Assembly (NCBI RefSeq): GCF_022829295.1
Contig: NZ_JAKSYH010000281.1
Coordinates: forward strand, 1-41,310
Length of the DNA stretch: 41,310 bases
Direction: 5' to 3'
DNA from: Methylobacterium sp. J-088
Lineage (GTDB): Bacteria; Pseudomonadota; Alphaproteobacteria; Rhizobiales; Beijerinckiaceae
Below the pieces are notes generated by a model. The model had not been told where the DNA came from. It saw only the letters and a program-made list of their open reading frames with translations, and ran no database searches. Each line of letters opens with the position of its first letter. The stretch's first letter is position 1. Below, piece by piece: positions 32,210-39,979 of this stretch. The translations under genes were made by a program, and so were the position numbers.

Positions 32210-32276
32210 TGGTCGCCGGGATACCTGGGCTCTGCCCTGGACCCGCGAAACGACCCGGTCCTTTCGAAACCTGATG

Positions 32277-33305
32277 TCAGGCCCGGTGCGCGTTCGCCTC
32301 TCGGGGTGCCGGGCCCGTCACCGCCTTCGGCGCGTCGGTCCGGGTCCGCCACAGGCTGTAGGCGACGCCGGCCGCCAGGAAGGTGAGCGTCACCACCAGC
32401 GAGACCCACGGCTGGACCGTGATGAGCCCGAACGTGTCGGCAACCACGATCTTGGTGCCGATGAAGATCAGGATGAAGGCCAGCGCCGTCTTGAGATAGG
32501 CGAAGCGGTCCACCATCGCGGCGAGCGCGAAGTAGAGGGCGCGCAGGCCTAAGATCGCGAAGATGTTGGAGGTGTAGACCACGAAGGTGTCGGTGGTGAT
32601 CGCGAAGATCGCCGGCACGCTGTCGACCGCGAAGATCACGTCGGCGCCGTTGACCAGCACCAGGGCCAGCGCCAGCGGCGTGAACCACACGGCGACCTTG
32701 CCGGTCTTGGGATCGGTCTTGCGGATCGCGAAGCGCTGGCCGTGCAGGGCCGGCGTGACCCGGAAGGTCTTCTTGAACCAGCGCACCACGGCGCTGTTCT
32801 GGAAGTCGCCCTCATCCTCAGCCCCCGAGAACAGGATCTTCAGGCCGGCATAGATCAGGAAGGCGGCGAACAGCGAGAGCACCCAGTGCACCTGATGCAC
32901 CAGGGCGGCGCCGAGCCCGATCATCAGGCCCCGCAACAGCACCGCCGCCAGGATGCCCCAGAGCAGGACCCGGTGCTGGGCGGCGCGGGGAATGCCGAGT
33001 GCCGCAAGGATCATCGCGATGACGAAGACGTTGTCCATCGACAGCGACTTCTCGACCACGAGGCCGGTGACGTATTCCTCGCCGGCCTGAGGCCCGAGAT
33101 ACCACCAGATCCAGCCGCCGAAGGCGAGGCCGAGGGCGAGGTAGAAGCCGGTGAGCAGGAGGCTCTCCCGGACGCCGATCTCGTGCTCCTTGTCCCGGTG
33201 CAGGAGACCGAGATCGAAGGCGAGCAGGCACGCGATCAGGACGTGGAACCCGAGCCACATCCACAACGGCTTGCCCAGCCATTCGACGGTGAGAACGTCC
33301 ATCAT
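32277..33305 (-). CDS. TerC/Alx family integral membrane protein
   Basis: A 342-residue inner-membrane protein with about nine helices. TerC hallmarks are VVEKSLSMDNVFVIAMI and NGADVIFAVDSVPAIFAITT, each carrying conserved acidic residues within the membrane. Alx/TerC proteins are linked to manganese export and to metal loading of secreted proteins. The start is not certain: ATG 33305 or 33302, or 33350-33362 if the leader is shorter. The frame is open to 34127 but overlaps the GlxA gene there. In several bacteria this family is under a yybP-ykoY manganese riboswitch; its conserved core was not seen here, but the upstream leader is structured. Confidence 0.88.
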   Translation of the reverse strand: MMDVLTVEWLGKPLWMWLGFHVLIACLLAFDLGLLHRDKEHEIGVRESLLLTGFYLALGLAFGGWIWWYLGPQAGEEYVTGLVVEKSLSMDNVFVIAMILAALGIPRAAQHRVLLWGILAAVLLRGLMIGLGAALVHQVHWVLSLFAAFLIYAGLKILFSGAEDEGDFQNSAVVRWFKKTFRVTPALHGQRFAIRKTDPKTGKVAVWFTPLALALVLVNGADVIFAVDSVPAIFAITTDTFVVYTSNIFAILGLRALYFALAAMVDRFAYLKTALAFILIFIGTKIVVADTFGLITVQPWVSLVVTLTFLAAGVAYSLWRTRTDAPKAVTGPAPREANAHRA

Positions 33306-33338
33306 ACGCGGGACCTGATGCTGATTCCGAAAGGAAAG

Positions 33339-33397
33339 CATCGGCTCCGACATCACGGGCGCTGAACAGCGCCCGCCAGAGGGGCCCGCAGCCGATG
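33339..33397 (-). promoter_or_regulatory. Structured leader upstream of terC
   Basis: An 8-bp stem pairs CATCGGCT (33397-33390 on the minus strand) with AGCCGATG (33346-33339) and encloses a perfect 9-bp hairpin, CGGGCGCTG-TT-CAGCGCCCG (33375-33356). It lies immediately upstream of the terC start candidates, so it may be a 5' regulatory element. The sequence does not match the yybP-ykoY core as I know it. Confidence 0.4.
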
Positions 33398-33442
33398 GGT
33401 TCGAGTTAAGCGGTGATCCGGGCGAATCAAGGGCAACGCGCC

Positions 33443-34402
33443 TTAGCCACGGGCCTGCCGCCGCCGATACTCCGCGGGTGTCGTGCCGACCCGCCGCTGG
33501 AAAGCGCGTCGGAAGGTGTCGGCGTCTTTGAACCCGCAGGCCCCCGCGACCTGCTTCAGGGCGATTCCGTCCGTCTCCAGGAGGCGGCGGCCGGCCTCGA
33601 TCCGCACGGTCTCGACATAGGCGGCCGGGGTCAGGCCGGTCTCGGCCCGGAACAGGCGCGCGAAGTGGCGTGGGCTCATCCCGGCCCGCCCGGCGAGCTG
33701 ATCGACGCCGTGATCTCCCGCCGGGTGGGCGGCGACCCAGCGCTGCACCTCCTGGAGGGCCGAGCGGCCGGAAGGGGCGCTGACGCCGCGGCGGCTGAAC
33801 TGCATTTGGCCCCCGCCGCGCTTGAAGAACATCACGAGCTGGGCCGCCACGAGACGGGCGATCTCGGGCCCCTCGTCCTCCTCCACGAGCGCCAGCGCGA
33901 GGTCGAGCCCGGCCGTGACGCCGGCCGCGGTCCGGAGCTTCCCGTCGAACAGGCAGATCGCGTCGGGCTCGACCCGTGCCTGAGGGTAGCGCGCGGCCAG
34001 CTTGTCCGCGACGGCCCAGTGCGTCGTGACCCGGCGGCCGTCGAGGAGGCCGGCCTGCCCGAGAAGGAAGGCCCCGCTGCAGACCGAGCCGTAGCGTCGG
34101 CACCGCGCCGCCGTTCGACTGAGCCACGCGAGGAGATCGGGCCCGAATGCCGCATCATGGATCCGCGGCGCGCCGGCGACGAGGAGCGTGTCGAAGGCCA
34201 CATCTGCGGGGGCGACCAGATCCGGCAGCAGGCGCCGGCCCGACGAGGTCGTGATCGGTCCGGCTTCCGTCCCGACGAGCGCGAGGCCGTAGGCCGCGCG
34301 ACCGCTCTGCACGTTCGCCTCGGCGAAGACATCGAGCGGCCCTGCCACGTCGAGGAGCTGGACATCGGGCAGGGCGAGCAGCGCGATCGATCGGGGCGAC
34401 AT
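33443..34402 (-). CDS. GlxA family regulator (DJ-1/PfpI plus AraC HTH)
   Basis: A 319-residue transcription factor with an N-terminal DJ-1/PfpI-like domain (about 5-170) and a C-terminal AraC-type DNA-binding domain (about 210-315). The nucleophile-elbow-like segment is YGSVCSGAFLLGQAGLLDGR; the HTH is LAGRAGMSPRHFARLFRAET ... ACGFKDADTFRRAFQRRVG. Such regulators sense nitrogenous or amine metabolites in some cases. Divergent from an HD-domain hydrolase gene, with 117 bp between, it is the probable regulator of that gene. Confidence 0.9.
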   Translation of the reverse strand: MSPRSIALLALPDVQLLDVAGPLDVFAEANVQSGRAAYGLALVGTEAGPITTSSGRRLLPDLVAPADVAFDTLLVAGAPRIHDAAFGPDLLAWLSRTAARCRRYGSVCSGAFLLGQAGLLDGRRVTTHWAVADKLAARYPQARVEPDAICLFDGKLRTAAGVTAGLDLALALVEEDEGPEIARLVAAQLVMFFKRGGGQMQFSRRGVSAPSGRSALQEVQRWVAAHPAGDHGVDQLAGRAGMSPRHFARLFRAETGLTPAAYVETVRIEAGRRLLETDGIALKQVAGACGFKDADTFRRAFQRRVGTTPAEYRRRQARG

Positions 34403-34519
34403 GGGGACTCCGTGGCCGACGGTGCCAGCATCTTGGCAGAGATCGTCGTCTCACGGCGATTGATGCCAAGCCGGCTGCCTCGTAGCTCGAAGCGGTCCTC
34501 AGCGCAAAGGAGCCCATCC

Positions 34520-35197
34520 ATGAGTTTCCGGTCCGAAGCCGCCCTCCCCGACAGCACGCTGGCCCGTGCGATCACCGAATTCGTCCGCGACAGCGAGACC
34601 GAGCTGCTCTTCAACCATTCGAGCCGGGTCTATCAGTTCGGTGCCCTCGCCGGGATCAAGCGCGGCCTGACCTTCGACCGAGAGTTGCTCTACGCGGGCG
34701 CTATGTTCCACGATCTCGGCCTGATGCCGGATCACAGCAGTGCCACGGAGCGCTTCGAGGTGGACGGCGCCAATGCCGCTCGCGATTTCCTCAAGGCCCA
34801 CGGGGTGCCGGAAGCGGACGTCACTACGGTCTGGACCGCCATCGCGCTCCACACCACACCCGGCATCCCGGTCCACATGCATCCGGTGGTTGCGCTGGTG
34901 ACGGCCGGTGTCGAGATGGATGTGCTGGGCCTGACCTACGGGCAGTATTCCGATGCCGAGCGCGAGATGGTCGTCTCGGCTTATCCCCGCACGCCGGACT
35001 TCAAGGAGGACATCATCCAGGCCTTCTACGACGGCATCCGGCACAAGCCGGACACCACCTTCGGCAACGTGAAGGCCGACGTGATCGCCGACAAGGACCC
35101 GAGCTTCCGCAGGGGCAACTTCTGCAGCGTGATCCGGGCTTCACGCTGGCCCGGCGGCGCGCATGAGCTCGGCTGCGGCTGCGGCCAGCACGCTTGA
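34520..35197 (+). CDS. HD-domain hydrolase (cyanamide hydratase-like)
   Basis: A 225-residue metal-dependent enzyme of the HD superfamily: H33 (FNHSSRVYQFG), H64-D65 (AMFHDLGL) and a downstream IALHTTPGIPVHMHP that supplies further ligands. The pattern resembles the cyanamide hydratase-like group, in which a non-phosphate substrate is hydrated. The true substrate is unknown. A good AAAGGAG lies eight bases before ATG 34520. It ends with a Cys/His tail, GCGCGQHA. The divergent GlxA regulator probably controls it. Confidence 0.83.
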   Translation: MSFRSEAALPDSTLARAITEFVRDSETELLFNHSSRVYQFGALAGIKRGLTFDRELLYAGAMFHDLGLMPDHSSATERFEVDGANAARDFLKAHGVPEADVTTVWTAIALHTTPGIPVHMHPVVALVTAGVEMDVLGLTYGQYSDAEREMVVSAYPRTPDFKEDIIQAFYDGIRHKPDTTFGNVKADVIADKDPSFRRGNFCSVIRASRWPGGAHELGCGCGQHA

Positions 35198-35217
35198 GGC
35201 GTATCCGCGTGTGACGC

Positions 35218-36732
35218 TCAGGTCGACGTCTCCGGCGCGCCGCTCATCTTGGGCGTTCCCTGCCCACCAAGCGGGCGCTCCTCCATGAGCGCCAGGAACC
35301 CGAAGGCCGCCAGCAGGCCCAGGCAGGCAGCCACGAACACGTACCGAAAGGTCAGGGCGAGCTGCGCCGGGTCGGCGCCGCGGATCAGGCTCTCCACGTC
35401 ATGGCCCCCGGCCCCGCCCGTGGCGCCGCCGAGCACGATCGTGCCGAACGCCGCCACGATCAGCGCACCGCCCAGCGACCGGAAGAAATTCATCGCCGCG
35501 GTGGCGATGCCGAGCTGATGGCGGGCCACGGCGTTCTGGATCGCGATGGTCGACAGCGGCAGGATCGTCCCGATCCCCATGGAGAGCAGCGCGAACAGCA
35601 CCTCCATCAACCAGAAGGGTAGCGCCCGCCCCTGCCACGCGATGACGGCGCAGCAGGCGAGGCTGACGCTCATCATGGCAAGCGGCAGGCGCTTGTAGTG
35701 CCGGAAATAGATCATCGACCGGCCCGACAGGGTCGCGCCCGTCACGGTACCGACCATCAGCGGCACCAGCGCGACGCCGGACTCGCTCGCCGAGAGGCCG
35801 ATCACCCCTTCAAGGAAGATCGGCACGTAGATGGTCAGCCCGATGAAGGTGCCCATGGCGAAGCAGGCCGACAGTGTCGCGCTGTAGACCACTTGGTTGC
35901 GCAGCACCTCGGTGGGGATCAGCGGCTCTGCCGCCGTGGCGAGCCGGGCTGCGAAGCCGCCGCAGAGCACCAGGGCCAGGGCGAGGAGGCCCAGCACCGG
36001 CGCCGAGCCCCAGGGATAGCGCACGCCGCCCCAGCTCAGGGCGAGCAACAGGGTGATCGAGCCCGCGACCATCAGAGCGGCCCCGGGCCAGTCGAGCCGA
36101 TGCCGGCGGTCGTGGCGCGGCAGCCGCTTCAGGTTGGCGTTGGTCAGCACGAAAGCGAGGACGCCGATTGGCAGATTGATCCAGAAGATCAGCGACCAGT
36201 GCAGGTGCTGGGCGAAGAACCCCCCGAGCAGCGGCCCCGCCACCGAAGCCGTCACGAACACCCCCGCGATGATAACCTGATAGCGCGCCCGTTCCTTGGG
36301 CGACATGATGTCGGCCAGGATGATCTGGGCGAGCGCGATCAGCCCGCCGCCGCCGATGCCCTGGAGGCCCCGGGCCAGCGCCAGCGTCACCATCGTGGGG
36401 GCCAGCGCGCAGGCGAGCGATCCGATCACGAAGGTCGCGATGGCGATCAGCAGCATGATCCGCCGGCCGTGGATGTCGGAGAGTTTGCCGTAGAGCGGCG
36501 TCACCGCCGTGGAGGCCAGCAGGTAGGCGGTGACGATCCAGGGGAGATTGGCCGCGTCGCCCAAAGCCAGCCCGATGGTCGGCATCGCGGTCGCCACGAT
36601 GGTCTGGTCCAGGGCGGCGAGCAGCATCGCGGTCATCAGGCCGTAGACGATCGCGCGGATCTCGCCGGAGCCGAGCTGGGCCTGTGGGGCGGGGATGCTC
36701 GGGGTCCCGGTGATGGCGACGGGGCTGGCCAC
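35218..36732 (-). CDS. DHA2/EmrB-QacA type MFS exporter
   Basis: A 504-residue inner-membrane drug:H+ antiporter with 14 predicted helices. The DHA2 signature LDQTIVATAMPTIGLALGD is in helix 1, and LYGKLSDIHGRRIMLLIAIA is the conserved loop 2-3 motif; helix 5 carries the antiporter-type GPLLGGFFAQHLHWSLIFW. Substrate is unknown but probably hydrophobic drugs. It has no adjoining membrane-fusion protein, so export is probably only into the periplasm. No regulator is adjacent. Confidence 0.92.
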   Translation of the reverse strand: MASPVAITGTPSIPAPQAQLGSGEIRAIVYGLMTAMLLAALDQTIVATAMPTIGLALGDAANLPWIVTAYLLASTAVTPLYGKLSDIHGRRIMLLIAIATFVIGSLACALAPTMVTLALARGLQGIGGGGLIALAQIILADIMSPKERARYQVIIAGVFVTASVAGPLLGGFFAQHLHWSLIFWINLPIGVLAFVLTNANLKRLPRHDRRHRLDWPGAALMVAGSITLLLALSWGGVRYPWGSAPVLGLLALALVLCGGFAARLATAAEPLIPTEVLRNQVVYSATLSACFAMGTFIGLTIYVPIFLEGVIGLSASESGVALVPLMVGTVTGATLSGRSMIYFRHYKRLPLAMMSVSLACCAVIAWQGRALPFWLMEVLFALLSMGIGTILPLSTIAIQNAVARHQLGIATAAMNFFRSLGGALIVAAFGTIVLGGATGGAGGHDVESLIRGADPAQLALTFRYVFVAACLGLLAAFGFLALMEERPLGGQGTPKMSGAPETST

Positions 36733-36857
36733 GTGTCTGAGCCTCTGCGGTTCGGGGTAGCTCGGCCGAGCCTGGCGCGTCGATCGCGGCAGCTTCGAGG
36801 ACGGAGGAGAATTTTTTTCTGCAGGTCCGGGTCCCGACGCGGCTCGAGCTCAGTCTG

Positions 36858-36902
36858 CCCAACCCGGCCCGCCCAACCCGACCTGCCCAACTCGACCTGC
36901 CC
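36858..36902. repeat. 14-bp tandem repeat, about three copies
   Basis: Three 14-bp units of CCCAACCCGACCTG type (36858-36871, 36872-36885, 36886-36899) plus a partial unit, with three mismatches among units 1 and 2 and one between 2 and 3. It lies upstream of the flavoprotein gene in the divergent promoter region. Confidence 0.65.
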
Positions 36903-36938
36903 TTGACAGGACGGGGCCGCCTGCCGCTCTCCCGACGG

Positions 36939-38156
36939 ATGCCGCAGGACAGGGACGAAATCGCCATCGTGGGCGGCGGGCCTGCCGGGCTCGCAGCGGC
37001 CGAGGTGCTGGGCGAGGCCGGCCGCGCCGTCACGGTCTACGAGCGGATGCCCTCAGTCGCCCGCAAGCTGCTGATCGCCGGGCGGGGTGGCCTCAACATC
37101 ACCCACAGCGAGGCGCGGGCGGACTTCCTCGGCCGCTACCATCCGCAAGGGTATCTCGACGCCGCCATCGCGGCTTTCCCGCCCGAGGCCCTGCGGGACT
37201 GGTGCGCGGACCTCGGCGAGCCGACCTTCGTCGGATCGAGCGGGCGCGTCTTCCCGCAGAGCTTCAAGGCCTCGCCCCTGCTGCGGGGCTGGCTCGCGCG
37301 GCTCGACCGCCTCGGCGTCCGGATCCGGACCCGGCACCGGCTCACGGCCCTGGGCGCGGCGCTGACGATCGAGGCCCCGGACGGCCCCCTCGAAATCCGG
37401 CCCCGGGCAACACTTCTGGCGCTCGGCGGGGCGAGCTGGCCGCGGCTCGGCTCGGACGGGCGCTGGGTGCCGCTCCTCGAGGGGCTCGGCGTGGCGGTGT
37501 CGCCGCTGCGCCCGGCCAATGTCGGCTTCGCGGTGGCGTGGTCCGACCTGTTCCGGCAGCGCTTCGCCGGCGCGCCGCTGAAGCGGGTGGCGCTCGCCTG
37601 CGACGGCGCCACGGCGCGCGGCGAGGCCGTGGTCACGCAAACCGGTCTCGAGGGCGGGGCGGTCTACGCCCTGTCCCGCATCCTACGCGAGGCGATCGCC
37701 GCCCGAGGGAGCGCCGAACTCGTCCTCGACCTGCGCCCCGACCTGACCCGGGACGCCCTCGCCCGCCGCCTGTCCGGTGCCCGGCCCGGCGATACGGTCG
37801 CGACCCGGCTGCGCAAGGCTGCTGGGCTTCCGCCCGTGGCGGCGGGCCTTCTGCGCGAGGCGGCCGGCGCCGCCCTCCCGGCCGATCCCGGGACGCTCGC
37901 CGGGCTGATCAAGGCGGCGCCGTTGGCTCTCACCGCCCCGGCGCCGATCGAGCGGGCGATCTCGACGGCGGGCGGGGTCCGGCTCGACGCAATCGACGGG
38001 CGATCGATGCTGCGCGCCCGTTCGGGCCTGTTCCTGGCCGGCGAGATGCTGGACTGGGAGGCGCCGACCGGTGGCTACCTGCTCCAGGGCTCCATCGCGG
38101 GCGGCCGGGCGACGGCCGCCGGGATGCTCGACTGGCTGGCCGAGACCGGCGGCTGA
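36939..38156 (+). CDS. HI0933-like/TIGR03862 flavoprotein
   Basis: A 405-residue FAD-dependent oxidoreductase of the HI0933 (YhiN-like) family. The N-terminal dinucleotide motif is IVGGGPAGLAAAEVLGEAG, followed by RKLLIAGRGGLNITHSE, the family's second signature; the C-terminal FAD segment is FLAGEMLDWEAPTGGYLLQG. The reaction is unknown. ATG 36939 is chosen over TTG 36903, since it places the Rossmann motif near the N-terminus. It converges with the collagen-like protein gene. Confidence 0.9.
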   Translation: MPQDRDEIAIVGGGPAGLAAAEVLGEAGRAVTVYERMPSVARKLLIAGRGGLNITHSEARADFLGRYHPQGYLDAAIAAFPPEALRDWCADLGEPTFVGSSGRVFPQSFKASPLLRGWLARLDRLGVRIRTRHRLTALGAALTIEAPDGPLEIRPRATLLALGGASWPRLGSDGRWVPLLEGLGVAVSPLRPANVGFAVAWSDLFRQRFAGAPLKRVALACDGATARGEAVVTQTGLEGGAVYALSRILREAIAARGSAELVLDLRPDLTRDALARRLSGARPGDTVATRLRKAAGLPPVAAGLLREAAGAALPADPGTLAGLIKAAPLALTAPAPIERAISTAGGVRLDAIDGRSMLRARSGLFLAGEMLDWEAPTGGYLLQGSIAGGRATAAGMLDWLAETGG

Positions 38157-38166
38157 TGTCGGCGAC

Positions 38167-38967
38167 CTACGGCCGCGTGCAGAAGCCCACGATTCCCGTG
38201 GCCTCCGCCGGGCAGGCGGCGCCCTCCCCGTCATAGGTCGGCGTGCCGGCCTTGAGGCAATGGGCGGTAACCAGCGTCTCCCCGGTCTCGCAGGTCACGG
38301 TGCAGCCGCCCGCGCAGTCGGACTTGCGCACCGGCCGCAGGACGGCGCTGGCGCCGGCCTCACCCCGCGCTCCTGTGCCGCCTGGCGTTCCAGACTGACC
38401 CCTCGGCCCCGGAGCGCCCTGGAGCCCAGAAATCCCTGTCTCGCCCGGTTCGCCCTTCGGGCCGGGTGCGCCCTGCGGCCCAGCCGGACCCTGGGGACCG
38501 GCTTCGCCCCGGGGCCCCCCCTCGCCCTGGGGACCTTGATCGCCCTTAGGGCCCGTTTCACCGGGCGGCCCTGCGGCGCCCTGGGGGCCGGGCGGGCCCG
38601 GCTGTCCCTCGGGGGCGCAGTTCGCCACCACCGCCTCGCGTTCGTCCGGTTCGGATTTGAGCGTCACCACGCAGGTCGCGGGCCGGTAGGGCACCCGGAA
38701 GACGAACCGGCCCCGTCGGTCGGCCTGTATCGAAATGTCGTCGTCCAGCACCACGATGGCGCCGGGCTTGCGCACCGAGCCCGAGACCCGCAGGTCGCCG
38801 GCCTCGATGCGGGCGTCGTAGACCATGATCGGCTGGCTCGGCGTTTGTGGAGGACGGGCCGGACGTCGCGGAGCAGAGACGCCCCGGCCCCCCGGATCCG
38901 CCGGCTGCTGGGCCAAAGCCGCCCCCGACAGGGCGAGCAGGAGCGTGAGGGCGAGGCTTGAGCGCAT
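38167..38967 (-). CDS. Secreted collagen-like protein
   Basis: A 266-residue exported protein with a signal peptide (about 1-19). Residues 47-115 look like a small beta domain (MVYDARIEAGDLRVSGSVRK). Residues 121-207 are 29 uninterrupted Gly-X-Y triplets, with many GPQ, GPP, GPK and GE. units, able to form a collagen triple helix. The C-terminal 59 residues hold six Cys (SDCAGGCTVTCETGETLV ...), probably a disulfide-bonded knob that could set the trimer register. Bacterial collagens of this form are cell-surface or matrix proteins. No anchoring motif is seen. Confidence 0.85.
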   Translation of the reverse strand: MRSSLALTLLLALSGAALAQQPADPGGRGVSAPRRPARPPQTPSQPIMVYDARIEAGDLRVSGSVRKPGAIVVLDDDISIQADRRGRFVFRVPYRPATCVVTLKSEPDEREAVVANCAPEGQPGPPGPQGAAGPPGETGPKGDQGPQGEGGPRGEAGPQGPAGPQGAPGPKGEPGETGISGLQGAPGPRGQSGTPGGTGARGEAGASAVLRPVRKSDCAGGCTVTCETGETLVTAHCLKAGTPTYDGEGAACPAEATGIVGFCTRP

Positions 38968-39070
38968 GCGCGGTCCGTATCGGCCGCGTCAGGCACGCGG
39001 CAGCCGCCTTGTGGGCTCGCCCTGCGATTGCGGTCAACCGGGGCCGTTGAAACCGGTGGGAGCGGCTGAC

Positions 39071-39096
39071 TCCACAGGTGTCCACACCTGTCCACA
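39071..39096. repeat. Three TCCACA boxes phased at 10 bp
   Basis: TCCACA starts at 39071, 39081 and 39091. The first two also frame a perfect inverted repeat, ACAGGTG-TCCA-CACCTGT (39074-39091). TCCACA is the core of the DnaA box (TTATCCACA). The boxes lie between the collagen-like gene and imuA. Confidence 0.5.
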
Positions 39097-39153
39097 GGCC
39101 AAGCTGCTGCCTTGATGCGAGATTCAGGAGTCCCGCCGAAACCGTTTGTGCAT

Positions 39154-39168
39154 GTTCTTGTTATGTTC
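39154..39168 (+). promoter_or_regulatory. LexA (SOS) box of the imuA-imuB operon
   Basis: GTTC-TTGTTAT-GTTC is a perfect alphaproteobacterial LexA box, GTTC-N7-GTTC, 31 bp upstream of the imuA ATG. It means imuA-imuB is repressed by LexA and induced by DNA damage, as known for this operon in Caulobacter and relatives. Confidence 0.88.
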
Positions 39169-39199
39169 TTATCGTCCGGCATGACTGGAGCCGACGGAG

Positions 39200-39979
39200 A
39201 TGGGGCTGGACCCTGCGGACGAGACCGACCGGGACCCCGCACGCGGGTTACGCCAGGAACGGCTGGCCGCCCTGCGGGTACGGCTCGCGCCGCAAGACGG
39301 TGGCCGGGATCCGCGCCCGGTCCTGCCGCTCGGCCTGCCCGCCCTCGATGCTCACCTGCCCGGCGGCGGCCTCGTGCTCGGGCCGCCCCACGAGATCGCG
39401 CCGGCGACGCCCGCGGACACGATCGCGGCCCTCGGCTTCGCCCTGGCGCTCTGTGCCCGTCACCTCGCCGGGCAGCCCGGCGCGACGCTGATCGTGGCCG
39501 CACCGGGCCAGCCGCTGCCCTACGGCCATGGCCTCGCCGGCCTCGGCCTCGATCCCACCCGCCTGCTGCTGCTGGAGGCCGGCAGCGATGCGGAGGTGTT
39601 TCGCGCGCTGGAAGCGGCCCTGCACGCCCGTGCGCTCACGACTCTCATCGGCCTGCTGCGGGACGGGATGCCGCTGAAGCCGGGCCGGCGCCTGCAACTC
39701 GCCGCGGAAGGCCCGGACCCGCCGCTCCTGCTGATCCTGCGGCCCGCGGAGGCCGGGATGCCCAACGGAGCCGCTACCCGCTGGCGGATCGCCCCCGCGC
39801 CCGCATCCCGGGACCGGTTCGGCACCCTCGACAGGCCGCGCTGGCGGGCGCGGCTCGAACGCTGCCGCAACGGGCGGGGCGGCGACTGGCTTCTGGAGTG
39901 GGACCATGCCGCGCATCGTCTGCATCTGCTTGAGCCACTGGCCGGTGACGCGGCTGCGGCGGGCCGGTCTCGCGCCTGA
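39200..39979 (+). CDS. imuA: ImuA, SOS mutagenesis accessory protein
   Basis: A 259-residue RecA-like protein with the ImuA pattern (LRVRLAPQDGG, PLGLPALDAHLPGGGLVLG, ALCARHLAGQPGATLIVAAP). It lacks a canonical Walker A GKT, as is typical. ImuA works with ImuB and the polymerase DnaE2 in error-prone bypass of DNA lesions. It overlaps imuB by 74 bp, so translation is tightly coupled. A perfect LexA box lies upstream. dnaE2 is expected after imuB, beyond the window. Confidence 0.88.
   Translation: MGLDPADETDRDPARGLRQERLAALRVRLAPQDGGRDPRPVLPLGLPALDAHLPGGGLVLGPPHEIAPATPADTIAALGFALALCARHLAGQPGATLIVAAPGQPLPYGHGLAGLGLDPTRLLLLEAGSDAEVFRALEAALHARALTTLIGLLRDGMPLKPGRRLQLAAEGPDPPLLLILRPAEAGMPNGAATRWRIAPAPASRDRFGTLDRPRWRARLERCRNGRGGDWLLEWDHAAHRLHLLEPLAGDAAAAGRSRA

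Noticed and set aside
33306..33442. yybP-ykoY manganese riboswitch upstream of terC
   Set aside because: The GGGGAGTAG-type and second conserved loop elements are not recognised; only a generic nested stem is supported.
35698..36906. Open frame of about 400 codons antisense to the DHA2 exporter
   Set aside because: His/Arg/Gln-rich, no motifs, opposite a well-defined MFS protein.
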